Shown here: one piece after another, positions 35,901 to 49,695 of the stretch
How the letters are laid out: every line of letters begins with the position of its first letter
Numbering within the stretch: the stretch's first letter is position 1
Source: Enchytraeus crypticus
Lineage: Eukaryota > Annelida > Clitellata > Enchytraeida > Enchytraeidae
DNA length: 64,000 nucleotides
Assembly (NCBI GenBank): GCA_905160935.1
Contig: CAJHZI010000478.1
Coordinates: forward strand, 1,254,001 to 1,318,000
Reading direction: 5' to 3'
Translations under genes and position numbers: made by a program
Notes under the pieces: model-generated
What the model saw: the letters and a program-made list of their open reading frames with translations, nothing else
What the model was told of the DNA's origin: nothing
Databases searched by the model: none

Positions 35901-38900
35901 CACGCTGCACACGGTTAGTAAATTGTGGGCGACCACTTTGGAAGACCGCGTGTAGACAGCTTTGAAAGTAAACAATCCCCAGGGTGTTGGAGGTTATTCT
36001 TAAATCCGCGCCGGCTGCTATTGGAGCGCCAACAAAAGGCAACGATTACCAATAACCATGGAAAGGAATGGAGGAAATAACGAAAACTACAAAAACAGAA
36101 ACTTAAGAAAGGAAACATTGTAAACACATGCGGTATGTCATGTGTGCAACTATACGGAATAAAAAAAATAAAAACCTTGTGCTGAGAAATTTGTTGAGAA
36201 AGATTCTCGTTGTTCTTCTTCAGCTCAGTTAACCTGGAGCTGTTCTCGTCTGCCTGCACAGCTGACTCCTCCTACAAAGAAGAAACATAGCATACACTAG
36301 ATCTCAGTCATCAGTATAACATAACATTATTATCTATCGGCTAATCTACTGATTTCTAGTTATCAATAATTATTATTACCTATCGATTATCTATTATTAA
36401 CTATCCTTCAGCTCATACACAAATATCTTTTTTTATTTTTATTTTTTTTCTTAAAATTAAAAAAAATTGGCATGACTTAGAGAAAACGAGACAAGAGCTT
36501 TAATTCTATGGTATAAAGAAAAAAAGTGATCCTTATAATAAATTTTCATATTTATGGATTTAGTTACTAAATCTGTCCTCTTTGATCCTGTCCATATTGC
36601 GTCCTCTTTGATGGCCTAGCTTTATTCAATTCTTAATGCACATTTTTTTGCACTTACAGGACTTATTGCACTTATTACTTAGTTTCTGATAATGCTTATT
36701 TAATTTTTGTCCAACGTTCACTGAGGTGATTATTCTGTGAAATTTTGTTAAAATAAAAAATATTTCTCTCTCTTACTGTTTTCTTATTTAATTCATCCCG
36801 TAGACTATTAAGCAGCTCCAGCTGCTCCGTTGCTGCAGCAGCTTCTCTCTCCAGCTGCGCCTCTAGGCTTGATATATTCTCCAGCAGCTTGCTGCGCTCT
36901 TCCTCCAAACTCTCAATCTAGAAAACATTACATCATTATCATTAATGAGACTTTCCGGTTCCTCAGTTATAGGCAATGTCAGAGATATCCAACTCTCAAT
37001 CTAGAAAACATTAAATCAATATCATTAACGAAAATTTAACATCCGATTCTTCCATTAAAGGCAACGTCAGAGAAATCAAACGATAAGTAAACAGACAAAA
37101 GTTTCGTAAATAAGGATGAATCCAAAACAGTACCAGTCCATTATTAGTAACTCTGTTCTTTGGATTGAAAAAGCTTTATTGTAAATATCTCACCTATTTG
37201 ATTTCTAAATAGGTAAGTTGTAATATGTTTTACATCCTTAAATCTCTAGTAAAAAATGTATTTGCTAAGCTCGAGACATGACAATCAAAATGGACAATAA
37301 ATAGATAAACGTCTCATAAATAGATTTAATAATAAATCTAATCAGATGAAAAGAATTAAATCAACAAACATTCACATACTGAACTAAAATATAAATAAAA
37401 TAAATAAACTTTAAATATATATATTGATTGAGCTACATCTTCATTTCTATATCTTCAACAATGCTGAGCCAATTTAATACAAAGATGAAAATATTGTCTT
37501 CAAGCCAAAAAGATTCTCTCTTCTCTTCAGTGCACTGCCAAAGTCTGCTTTCTCGCTCCATAAAAGACCTCCTTAGATCAACAAGTTAATCCCAACAAAG
37601 TCTACAGTGTATGCCTTATCCATACCTTATGTAGCCTATAGCTTTGGAAAATTAAGGCTTCTGATGAGGTTTCCCGTTGCCTTCCTCACAAAGATTAAGA
37701 TGGAAAAAAACATGCACAAAATGCAGCATAAATTTTAACCTGAGAAGTAAGCTGCGACTGCAAAGACAAGGCCTCAGATTTAGCTGAGTCATAGTCGTTT
37801 CTCAACCGAGCCACTTCTGATTCAAGCATCAACTGAGTCTGCAGCATTTATAATAACAAACTATAAATTATAAATGATAAACTTGCATCAAAAGAGTCTG
37901 CAGCATTTATAATATAACAGGTTCTAAACTTGTAGCAACCGATTCTGCAGCATAGATAATAACAAGTTATAAACTTGCATCAAATGAATCTGCAGCATTG
38001 ACAAAAAGATAATAAGAACTAAACTTGCATCAACTGATTCTGAAGCATTGGCAAGAACAAGCTATAATCTTACATCAACTGATTCTGAAGCATTGGCAAG
38101 AACAAGGTATAATCTTACATCAACTGATTCTGAAGCATTGGCAAGAACCAGGTATAATCTTACATCAACTGATTCTGAAGCATTGGCAAGAACAAGGTAT
38201 AATCTTACATCAACTGATTCTGAAGCATTGGCAAGAACAAGCTATAATCTTACATCAACTGATTCTGAAGCATTGGCAAGAACAAGGTATAATCTTACAT
38301 CAACTGATTCTGAAGCATTGGCAAGAACAAAGTATAATCTTACATCAACTGATTCTGAAGCATTGGCAAGAACAAGGTATAATCTTACATCAACTGATTC
38401 TGAAGCATTGGCAAGAACAAGGTATAATCTTACATCAACTGATTCTGAAGCATTGGCAAGAACAAGGTATAATCTTACATCAACTGATTCTGAAGCATTG
38501 ACAAGAACAAGGTATAATCTTACATCAACTGATTCTGAAGCATTGGCAAGAACAAGGTATAATCTTACATCAACTGATTCTGAAGCATTGGCAAGAACCA
38601 GGTATAATCTTACATCAACTGATTCTGAAGCATTGGCAAGAACAAGGTATAATCTTACATCAACTGATTCTGAAGCATTGGCAAGAACAAGGTATAATCT
38701 TACATCAACTGATTCTGAAGCATTGGCAAGAACAAGGTATAATCTTACATCAACTGATTCTGAAGCATTGGCAAGAACAAGGTATAATCTTACATCAACT
38801 GATTCTGAAGCATTGGCAAGAACAAGGTATAATCTTACATCAACTGATTCTGAAGCATTGACAATTTAATAAGTTATCAACTTTATATTTACTGCGTGAT

Positions 38901-41900
38901 AGCAAAACACCCCAAGTTACTGACATATGCCTATTTAAACCTATTTAAAGTTAACAAAAGATAATTTTGTGAAGGTGGTAAAATGTAGCCGAAAAAGTAG
39001 AAGACCATAGAGAGACGAGGTACTGATAAATATAGCTACAAAATATTTCTTAATTTAACTAACTGAAAATGTTCGTTTGTGAATCTCAATTTTTCAATCT
39101 TAACGAAACAGATTTAGCTTTAGAAAAAAGACTTTAAGTTCGACTAAAACGCTAGAAGATCTTGAACACTGGTCATTAAAGTCAAGGACGGCGACACAAA
39201 AGCCAGTATCTTAAATCAATTCAACAACAAAACAGCACAGAAATGATAAAGACCTCGCTTACTTTTTCCAGCACAGCAGTTTTATCAGTGACGCTGTCGA
39301 GAGCTGACTCCAGCTGCTGCTTAACGTTCTGCTTGTCTTCCTCCAATCGATTTATCTCCTCCTCCTAAACAAAACACGCATAAAACCACCGTCATAATCT
39401 GGGTCACAATCCAGGTCACAATCTAGGTTACAATCTACGTCACAATCTAGGTCACAATCTACGTCATAATCTAGGTCACAATCCAGGTCACAAGATACGC
39501 CACAATCTACGTCACAATCTAGGTTAAATTGATGAATGCTCTGACAGAAAGGGTAACTGAAGACTGAAGAAATGCTTTGATAAAGTTTGAATAACGCATA
39601 CGACAGATCATTTGAATAAAGCCATTCGATCTGCCATAGACTGCTGTATCTTGTAAAATAGATATACACTGTATATGCATACACATTTCTTAATACGTCT
39701 TCACTGTACGATAATATATAAAACAATAAACAATATTTGCTGAGACGATGAAATACTGAAAATCGACGGCACATTTTAATTTTAAATACAACTCAACTAA
39801 AATTTCACACCCAATAAAGAAGATAGCCAACTATCACATTTTAATTACAATTTATTCAAGCAGATTTCGCTTTTTATTAAACAGAACGCAATGTTATAAT
39901 AATATTGAACTAGAGTTTATACTATATATAATTCACTACCTTGATGTTAAAAATAGAAATAAACCAGTCATCTAGTAAAGATAATGAAATGATTTCAGCG
40001 AGAATATTTGTGTAGTAATTTCAAACCTTAGCATGGACCAGAGTCTGTAGCTTCTGCAACATGTGCTCTGTCGTTTTTAATTGTTCCTTAGTAGCAGTTA
40101 AGTTGTCTTCTACATTTCTGGAATTTATTCGACTTTGTTTTACTTTTTCTTTCATCTGCATTCACATAAACACGTTTTGCAAAATATATTAAAATATTAC
40201 ACATTTCCATTACTATTAGCATACTGTTACATTCTCATGTCTATGTCCTGTGTTGTGACGGAGATACCAAAGAATAGGAAAACCGTAAACTGCACAAAGT
40301 CGTAAGAGGCGACTGAGCTAGAACTGAGGAAGGCAACGGGAAGCCACCTAGATTACGTGTTGTAGGCAACTTAGATTTGACAGTTAATAAATACAATATA
40401 ATGCAATATACCGATGTTATAGTTGATTCTTTATTATCTAAGTCTTTCTGTAGACCAGATATCTTAGATTCATAGTTAGATTGAGCTTGTGCATGATTGG
40501 ATTTCAGGTTCTCCATCGTGGTTATCTACAAAAGTGAACAACAACAACAACAACTAGATATATCACCAAATATCTCCATAGGCCTAATAATGCTTAAAAT
40601 GCATTATAAAATTGTGTTATTCAGTCAGCAAATTTATGTAATTTCTATGACTTTAACCCTATAATTATTAGCTATGTTGACCAATAAGTACCTAATTACT
40701 AATGTTACTTTTTACTTAAAAGGCACAATAGATGTTCAAATTATAACTATTAAGTTCACAGATCATATCTCTTTCAAAAAGGTAAATGAATCAATCCCTT
40801 AAATTAATTATTTTGTAACTTGCATATTTTCGTAGTACCAAACCAACAAAAAACTACAACAATAAATAAACAACTCAACTTTCATAATAAGCTAATGACT
40901 CATAATATCTTCTTCTGTTCATATCATCACATAAACAATATAAAACGGTGTTTTCATAGATTAAATTCATTATTGCATCAAGTTGAGAGATTATAATTAG
41001 AAATATCTCCTTTAGGATTAATGCTTCGTTTGCAGCACTATTTAAAACGTCTCACACATCATTCAAGGTGACGAATTGTGCATTAATGGAACTCAATTTT
41101 AATTTTTAAATAATACTGCGTAAATAAACCTAAAATTATAAAAGTTAATCATCATAAATCACGAAATTAAAAACCTTTTCGTTTAGTTCTGCCTCTAAAG
41201 CATTAATTCTCTGTTTATGTTTCTCAGTGTGACTCTGCATGGAAGCTTCCAGTTTCTCAGACTTCTCGCGTAGCTCAATGATCGTATTTGAACTCTGTAA
41301 ACAGCAGAAAACATTCAGTACATCAAAGACGAGAGGTTTTGAACAAAGAGATCAATGAAAACTTGAACTACAAAAAGTGGTACGGCATCATTGGAGTGAT
41401 TTGAACTCCATAGAATTGAAATGAATTTAAATTTCATTAAAAGCTAGATTAAAAATATAAATAATAACAAATTTATATTATACATCATTCAGCAGGACAA
41501 ATAATATATAATTATATTATTAACACGTAGTTAATGTTAGTAACACATGGTTTGGTTCATCATAACTTAATTTCACATTCACATTCTTTACCCACAACGT
41601 AACAAATTATAATATTAAAATGTCTTTTTTAAGATAAACATTATTTTACTGAGGCCATATTTAATAAGGGACATATAAATTTTTAGTTTTGGATTCGACG
41701 GGTCTGAAGGCAGATTATAACTGAAAAGTAATCTGTAGTGTAAATGCAGCTACAACTTAATACATAATTGCTGCATATGAAAAGTAATACTTCTTGCTAC
41801 TTCATCGTAGTATACTTCATCATAAAATTTAATTCTTACTCCATCTAGTGATTCCTGCAATCTTATAACCTCTGCTGTCTTATCCTGCAGCGATGTGTTT

Positions 41901-44900
41901 AGAGTCTGCAGTTGATGTTTCAAATCTGACTCCAGCGAAGTCCTTGACGCTTTCAATTCAAACACCTGCTCTGTCTGAAACAACAAAACAGAGAGTGTAA
42001 AGTATAGAAGTCACATATCAACTTTATCACATCTTCGTCACATGACGGTATATCGTGTATATCAATCGTAATGAGAATATAATAGTGAGAATGACGGTAA
42101 TAGAAGTGGTTCATTAATTTCCAGTGTTTGATACTATTAAGTATTTTAAATTTATAAATAAATAAATTTTTTCACATTACGGCTAAAAGATATCGTGTAA
42201 TTGAAATATTAACACGATCGTGAAAAAGATTAGAATGTCATATGAAATAACTATTAATCCTATCGTATTCTGTTATTTTGGGTATGTAAATGGGTAGCGG
42301 AAACCACGAGTATCAATTCACCAGCAGGTATCTTAACAATTACAAGAACTATACAATATTAACAACACAAAAATAACAATTACAGAACTATATTCTTTAA
42401 ATCAAAGATGCTTATCAATTCAAAATCCAAATTAAAACGTAACATATATTTATTAAAACTTGTGTTGTCATTCTTACCTTTTGCATCAACAAAAATTGCG
42501 CCGATTCAAAATATTTAAAGTTTTTGACTTGTCTTTCGTAAATATTACCTTAAGAGATAATATTTCGGATATTAAATTTATAAGATTATATTTATATTTA
42601 TTTATATTATATAAATAAATATGGGTAGGTGTTACGTCTATACTTTCATTATAACTTTGAGACGTTTTTTTGCATTTGAGGAAGTTTCCAAATTCTGAAA
42701 ACGTCAGACCTGTGAGCAGATTATTAGTTGATCAAAGTCGTCTTAATAACTAGAATCTTATGGGTTCATGATTTTGATGGTTATGATCATAATTGATATG
42801 TTCTTAATTAGGACCCCATTTACAGTGTAGAGAAGTTATCGTAATACTACTGCAAGAATTTTTTTATTTTATATTATATTCTATGTAATTACAATTATTT
42901 TATTTATATTTCATTTTATTTAAATTTTATTTTGTATTTATATAATATTTTATTTTGTTTTTAAAATAAGTCTAAAGCCTAAGAAAAGCTCAGGAATTGA
43001 AATAATTTTAATTTTTAATTTCGATCGAGTTTTTTATGTTCTACGGTCAGAATCTATTATACTCATTATACCTCTAAGAATGATACTCACTTCAACATAC
43101 CTCGATGAGTTTTAACTAGGTAGAAAAGTTTCAAATTTAACAGACACGAAAAGATGAGAGTTTTCATCATTTTTCAACATTTTATTGACCTTTAAGCACA
43201 TATAATATATTAAAGCCAGGAACTAAACCGTACATTCTAACTGCTAATGTTATTCAAAATAGTTTAAATTAAAGAACGAATAAAACTTAAATAACCCAGC
43301 ACCTTATCAATACAGATCATTAGATATTTTAGATCATTAGATATGTTAGAGATTTCTGATAACATAACACAACGGTCGGAATATTATTTTTGATTTTAAA
43401 ACGCGGAATTACATCGATTTTAAAAACACAGACGCAAAAAAACAGCGTGGAATTTTTCAGACGTCTGTTTTTCCAGTCAAAAATATAGCAGGTTTAAATT
43501 GGGGCATTCAGTTAATAAAGTTTCATTCAATTTGATCCTATGCATAGAATAAAAATGTAATAAACGCCCAAAGCGGAAATACATCAGCGCTTGCGCATAT
43601 CTCGTTATCTTACAGCACATAAATTATATTAGCCATATTGTCTAAAGTATAGTCCATTCAATTATGTCTCAATGTTATTCTTCATATTAACTAATAATAG
43701 TAATAAAGCGATATTTTCCTACAGTAAATCCTCAAAACATATTTCTGTTAGATAAAAATTTTACCATAATAACATAGTCACAACAATCAAGCTATCAAGA
43801 AAACTGTTGTCATCAAAGTTATTAAAACAAATCTAACGTGCAAACTATGATAGAGCTAATTTCACGGAAAACGTTCTTTCATTGATGTGAAGAATATAAT
43901 TTCAAATGAAACAATATTTTGGGATACGATTTCTTCAATATTAACCGCCAAAATGACTTTAGCAAAACACAAATAATTATCCAGTACATTCCATAGCTTG
44001 CAGTGGAAACAATACCTTTTCTTCCGTTCTGATAAATTAGTATTCATGATGCAAACACAGAGATAGCACTCAGAGTTTATATATTAATATTAACTGATAT
44101 GCATGCACAACAATTTTTTTAATTGTTCCAAGAAAGACGGGTAAAATAAAGAGATTGTATAAAAAGTGAGCAACAGAATAATAATAATCCTAGAAATAAC
44201 AACTAACTGCACAAGTAACGTACAATGGCGGTATGCACTAGGCTATTTTTAACTCTTTGTCATGAGATAGTGTGAACAAAAAATTTTTAATATAGGGCAG
44301 CATCTATGCAAGGCAGCTTTCCAATAGTAAGTTCAGGATAAAAAATTATGTAGATTAATTAGCCTCCAAGCGATTTATTTCACCGATTAATTCCATGTTA
44401 AAATAATTAATAAATAACTGATAATTGATAATAATAAATAATTGATTAATTAAATAATTAATAATAATAATTGATAATAATAAATAATTGATAAATAATT
44501 AATAAGAGATTAAAATAAATTCTTTATCTTTTAAACAAGATAATATATGACGCGAATACTAAAAACAATAATTAATAAATAATCAATAATAATTGTTAAA
44601 TATTACAATATGTACAACAGGGACAATGGTGAGGTGATCGAAGTCATTATACTATTATGTACAATATTTAAGAGTTTTTAATAAAAATAAATTAAAATGT
44701 GTAATCTGCAGTAGAATAGAGTCTGGATCCGAAAAACATCATGCATCTAATAAAAAGTAAATTCAATACAACTATCATAGTAAAAAAATGAAGAAAGCTA
44801 AAAGGCCATAATCAGCAATAACGATCATAAATATATTAGACAACAAAAAAACTCTACATCATTAAAACACTCACAGAAATGCAGTCAGGCTGCTTAACAG

Positions 44901-47900
44901 TCAGATAACAAAAGTTAGGCACTATCTCCTACTTTAGATTTTACTTCCTCCTCCAGCTGCGACGTTTTCTCCTGCAGTTCAGACACGCGAGTCGTTTTCT
45001 CCTCACACAGTTTCTCCAGCCCGGCTGACTTCAGCTTGCTGTCCTCCAGCTGTGACGTCACTTCCTGTAGCTTAGCATGAAGCTGCTCTGAGGCCTCCTG
45101 CTGCTGAGTCAGCTGCTTCTGCAAGGCTGCCTTGACAGCTGCCTGCTGCTCCTGTAGGTTAGTCTGTCACAATCAATCAATTGGTTAAACTGATAAATAA
45201 ATCCATCGGTTAGTCAATCAACCTCGAAATCACAAAATTAAAGAAGGTGTTAATGAAAATGAGTTAACTGTAGAATATAATTAATCCACCGACGCTATTT
45301 TCTTCGGAAAAGCGTAGGTGTCTTAATGTATCAAACAATGAATAAGTTAGCATTAACGGTACAATGGATAGTAGCTATCACTCAATGTATCAAAAAAGGC
45401 TAATAGTATCTTGAACATTGCAGATATGATAAAAGTCATAAATCCGCATTCATAAGCCATCGCTATATTCCAAGTGGTTAAAAATAGCTAAATATATGTG
45501 AAGTTCAAATTATCATTTTCAAACATTTTCAGTAGTAACTTACGAATATAAAATATTATACTCGTTTAGGAAATTTAATAATTTTTAAATTTAATTTTAT
45601 TACAGAACTGACATTAAAGAGATTATAATGGTAGTAAACTGTCTGTTATACGTGTCCAGACATTATTACAGAACTGACATTAAAGAGATTATAATGGTAG
45701 TAAACTGTCTGTTATACGTGTCCAGACATTATTACAGAACTGACATTAAAGAGATTATAATTATACTAAATTACACAACTTAATCAAGAAATTGAATACA
45801 ATCATTCACTTTGTCGTCCTTCAAATGAGACTTTCTACAACGATCCTTACTTTTTTTAACCTTTTCTCTACAATTCAAATTACTTATCAGAAATTACTGA
45901 TATTGTCTTATCTTAATTAAACTTTCACTAAATCTTTTCAACTACATAGGGCAGGATCATTAGAGGGGCACAAGCAAGGTCTCAAAGAAACTGCTGGTAG
46001 TATTCTTCCAAAATATCCAAATAAAGAAAATATTACATATATCATTTCGTTAAGAATTAAAATTCGGTTGTACTGCTTCATTAGGATTTGTTATTTTAGG
46101 CCTATTTGCTACTTTACCTTTTTGTACTAAGTAGCTTTGTAAGTGTAAGTGTGCAAGCTAAAGCATGATATTAGATATTGCTGTTCCAGAAAATATCCAA
46201 ATAGAGATTGAAGGAGTAAGAAATAGCAACTTACATTTTCCAGTCGCAGCTGATTGATTGCGGTAGCCACCCCCGCGCCCTCTTCTATCTGTAGCAAATC
46301 AACAAAACACAATTTATTCTAAGTCCTTACAACAACAACAGTCAGTGTTAGCAGCACTACATGCGTAAATATTCCAATGGCAAGTAAAAAAAAATTTACA
46401 AATTATCAACTATCATCCCTTATGTTTCTTCTTCTTTGCGCAGTTCTCTATAGAAAACCAATAAATGTTAAAGATAATGATTCATCTAGTGCAATTTTCG
46501 ATATAACGATAAAGTATTCATAATGAAAAGCAATCCCAAATCATTTGTTAGGAGGTCTTCTATAGTCCTGTTAAGCTCCAACCAAGTGTAGTGAAGGTAA
46601 CTCGTTGTATTGAGTTCACCTTTTCAGACATCTCAGTAGCCATTAATTCAAGACTAGAAATCTACAAATAGGTCCAGGCATTTCGCACACTGGAAGTGCC
46701 GTTAGGCACAAAGCTAGAGAGAAAGAGTGATGTAGAAAGCTTGAGCCATTCCAGCTATTCCATTTAGGTATTGTGTTATGTTGTCCTCAACTTGCACAAT
46801 AGACATTTAAAGCTATCAAAGTCTATACCACAAAGACAAAAGTTATGAAAGTTCTTCACACCTTGGCAAGTAAATCAGCTTTTTCAGCCTCGAGTTTTTT
46901 GAGCAATTCCTGATTCTGTGTTAACTCACCGCGAAGTTCATTTATACTGGATTGCCTAAATACAAAATCACAGATTTCTTACATTGAACTAGAGAGCGAA
47001 AATTATATTTTAATATATATTATATATAGGACTATATGTAAGTCCAGACGTACCACACAAAAATTCCAAAGTCAATGAAGAACCTCCTCGATCAACTATA
47101 AAAACCACTCCTCATAAACATAATAAAGATACAAACATAAATATACAAACATACTTGCAGCTAAAGATAGAAAGCTAAAATAACTTACTTAAATACTTAC
47201 TAAAGTACTTAGTAGCTATAGAAAAGCAATACACTGAGGCTTCAACGATCGCTCATGTCTCTCTAGGTACGTCAAACTTACAGTAATTTCAATTCACAAG
47301 AAAAGCACGTCCATGACAATACAAGCAAATTGTGTTTTCATGCCAGACGTAATACAGTAGGAAGCAGTGTTTTATAAACAAACTGCAGACGTACTTTTGT
47401 TCAGTTTGACGTATCTCAGCCTCGAGTTGACCTGACTTTTCTCTCAGTTGATTTCTTAACTCATCTGCCAGTTCAGTCTGCGGAGTAAAAGTAGTAAAAT
47501 ACATTACACAATATAGACTTCTCCACTAACATCTTCATCTTTCCTTAAATCTCAGTTTAACATGGTCAGAAAACGAATAGACCTTCTCCAATACTCTCTG
47601 TCCCACGCCATAAAAAACCACTAATACACAAACTTTTTTATTACTATTTTTACTAGTTTAGATATTAATTTAAATGTAATTGTTATTTAGCTTATGACTA
47701 CTATTGAACTCTTTCTGTAAAGTAGTCTCGAAGACAGAGTTCGGACATGACACAGCTATATAAGTTTTCGTTGTTAATAATAATAATAAAACAACACCCA
47801 TACACCATAAACAACACCCACACCATACTTCTCCACCAACACTAATAATAATTTATATGTTAACAATTAACTATAAGTTACAATTTGACTTTTATGTCAC

Positions 47901-49653
47901 CTTTCTACGGGGAAATGGGCGCTGAACGTTTATTGCCATCATTTACTAAATTATGGTTAAACCTTTTAAAGTACAAAAGAATAATTTTCTGCAAATCGAA
48001 GGTTAAATTATATTGGTATTAAGTAAGCAGCTTACAGCATTGATTAGAATTTAATCCTAAATTTAACTGCCAGCTATAATTTTAAACTATACTAGAGTCA
48101 AAATATTCACAACAATGAAAAACTTTTCTTAGATTAATCATTACTAAATATCAAAAAAAATATTGGAATGCTACTATTTTTCCTTTGAAATTGTTTTATG
48201 GCAAGTGTTTTATAATACAAAAGTGTCTGCATTGTTAAGGGAAGTTAAAACCCATCTCAGAAGACATAATTCTTAAGATTACAGCTTTCCATGTGCCAGC
48301 GATTTATAAGAACAAATTATTTATAAGTCTCATAGTAAGTTTTATACTATAATTATAATCAATCAAACTGGCATATTGATATAATAGTTAATCGATGGAG
48401 TGCTCATCAATGGGCAGTACATCGTAGATACAACCTTTGAAGTGCACTGTAGTTCTTTCTCGCTCAGTTGTTGCTGCAACTGTTCCACACGTGAAGAGAG
48501 TTGCGCCGCAAAGGCCAGCTCCTACAACACAATGACTAGCATATGACCACTAAACCATTGATTATCATAGTTACAACAACATAGCCACGCAATTAAAATT
48601 CAACTTTTAGTAACATCGCTGTTTATAACAACATGAAGTATTATATAGAAAATAAGCTAGAAATTAAATCAGGGGGATACACTTAATTATTCTATTTAGC
48701 ATTAAATATGGAGAATAGTAAAGAAATTCCAGTTAATTATAATTATTCTATTTAGAATATATTGCACTATCGAGAGATTGCAATACTTCTTTATTTGCAG
48801 ATAGAACGCAAAAATAACTATAAATAATAAAAATCAAATATTTTTAGAGAAATTTGATTAGCCTGGACGCAATAAGTTCATAGCTCATCTCTAACCTTGT
48901 CCAGTTTGCTCTGTAGATTGTTGACATCGACTTCTTTGTTGTAAGAGACTTCCTGCAAAGCTGTGCTCTTCTCCCTCAACTCTTTCTCCAAACTCTCCAG
49001 TCGTTCTGAGGCAGTCTTCTCCAGTGCTTCTCTCTATAATCAATCAATCAATCAATCAATCACCGACCAATATTCAATGAAATTAGGTCCAGCAATGATA
49101 ATACCTACAGCACTAAGAACTCACCATATAACAAGAGGTCACCATATAACACTGTGGAACACAACGAAACTACCTTACACTACTTTATTGAACTACCTCA
49201 CATTACCTCATTAAACTGCCTCACATTACCTCATCAAACTACCAACCATTACCTCATAAAACTACCTCCCATTACCTCACTAAACTACCTCACATTAAAC
49301 TACCTCACATTACCTCACTAAACTACCTCACATTACCTCATTAAACTACCTCACATTACCTCACTAAACTACCTCACACTACCTCATTAAACTACCTCAC
49401 ATTACCTTGCTGAGATCAGCCGTCAGTTGGTTTATTCTTTCCTCTCTGTTAGCCAGTGTCTCTTCACTCTGTTTAACACTTTGCTCGCTGGCCTCTAGCT
49501 TAGAGTTCAACTCCCCCATCAGTCTTGTGTGATTAGAATTCTCTTCCTTCAGTGCCTTCAAATCACTCGTTAACTTCTCCATAGCAGCCATTTTCTCTGA
49601 AGACTCACTGCTCAGCAGATTGTTTTTCTGAATACATAGCAGCAATATATACA

Positions 49654-49695
<42 letters not shown>

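Noticed and set aside
38025..38869. Long plus-strand open frames encoding 15-residue repeats ([15 protein letters not shown] type)
   Set aside because: They exist only because the repeat period, 45 bp, is a multiple of three. There is no promoter, splice or homology support, and the DNA is explained by the EEA1 exon 26 acceptor array.
43862..44047. Extra EEA1 exon in intron 20
   Set aside because: The flanking exons already align without a gap to human EEA1, and the frame is not heptad-like.
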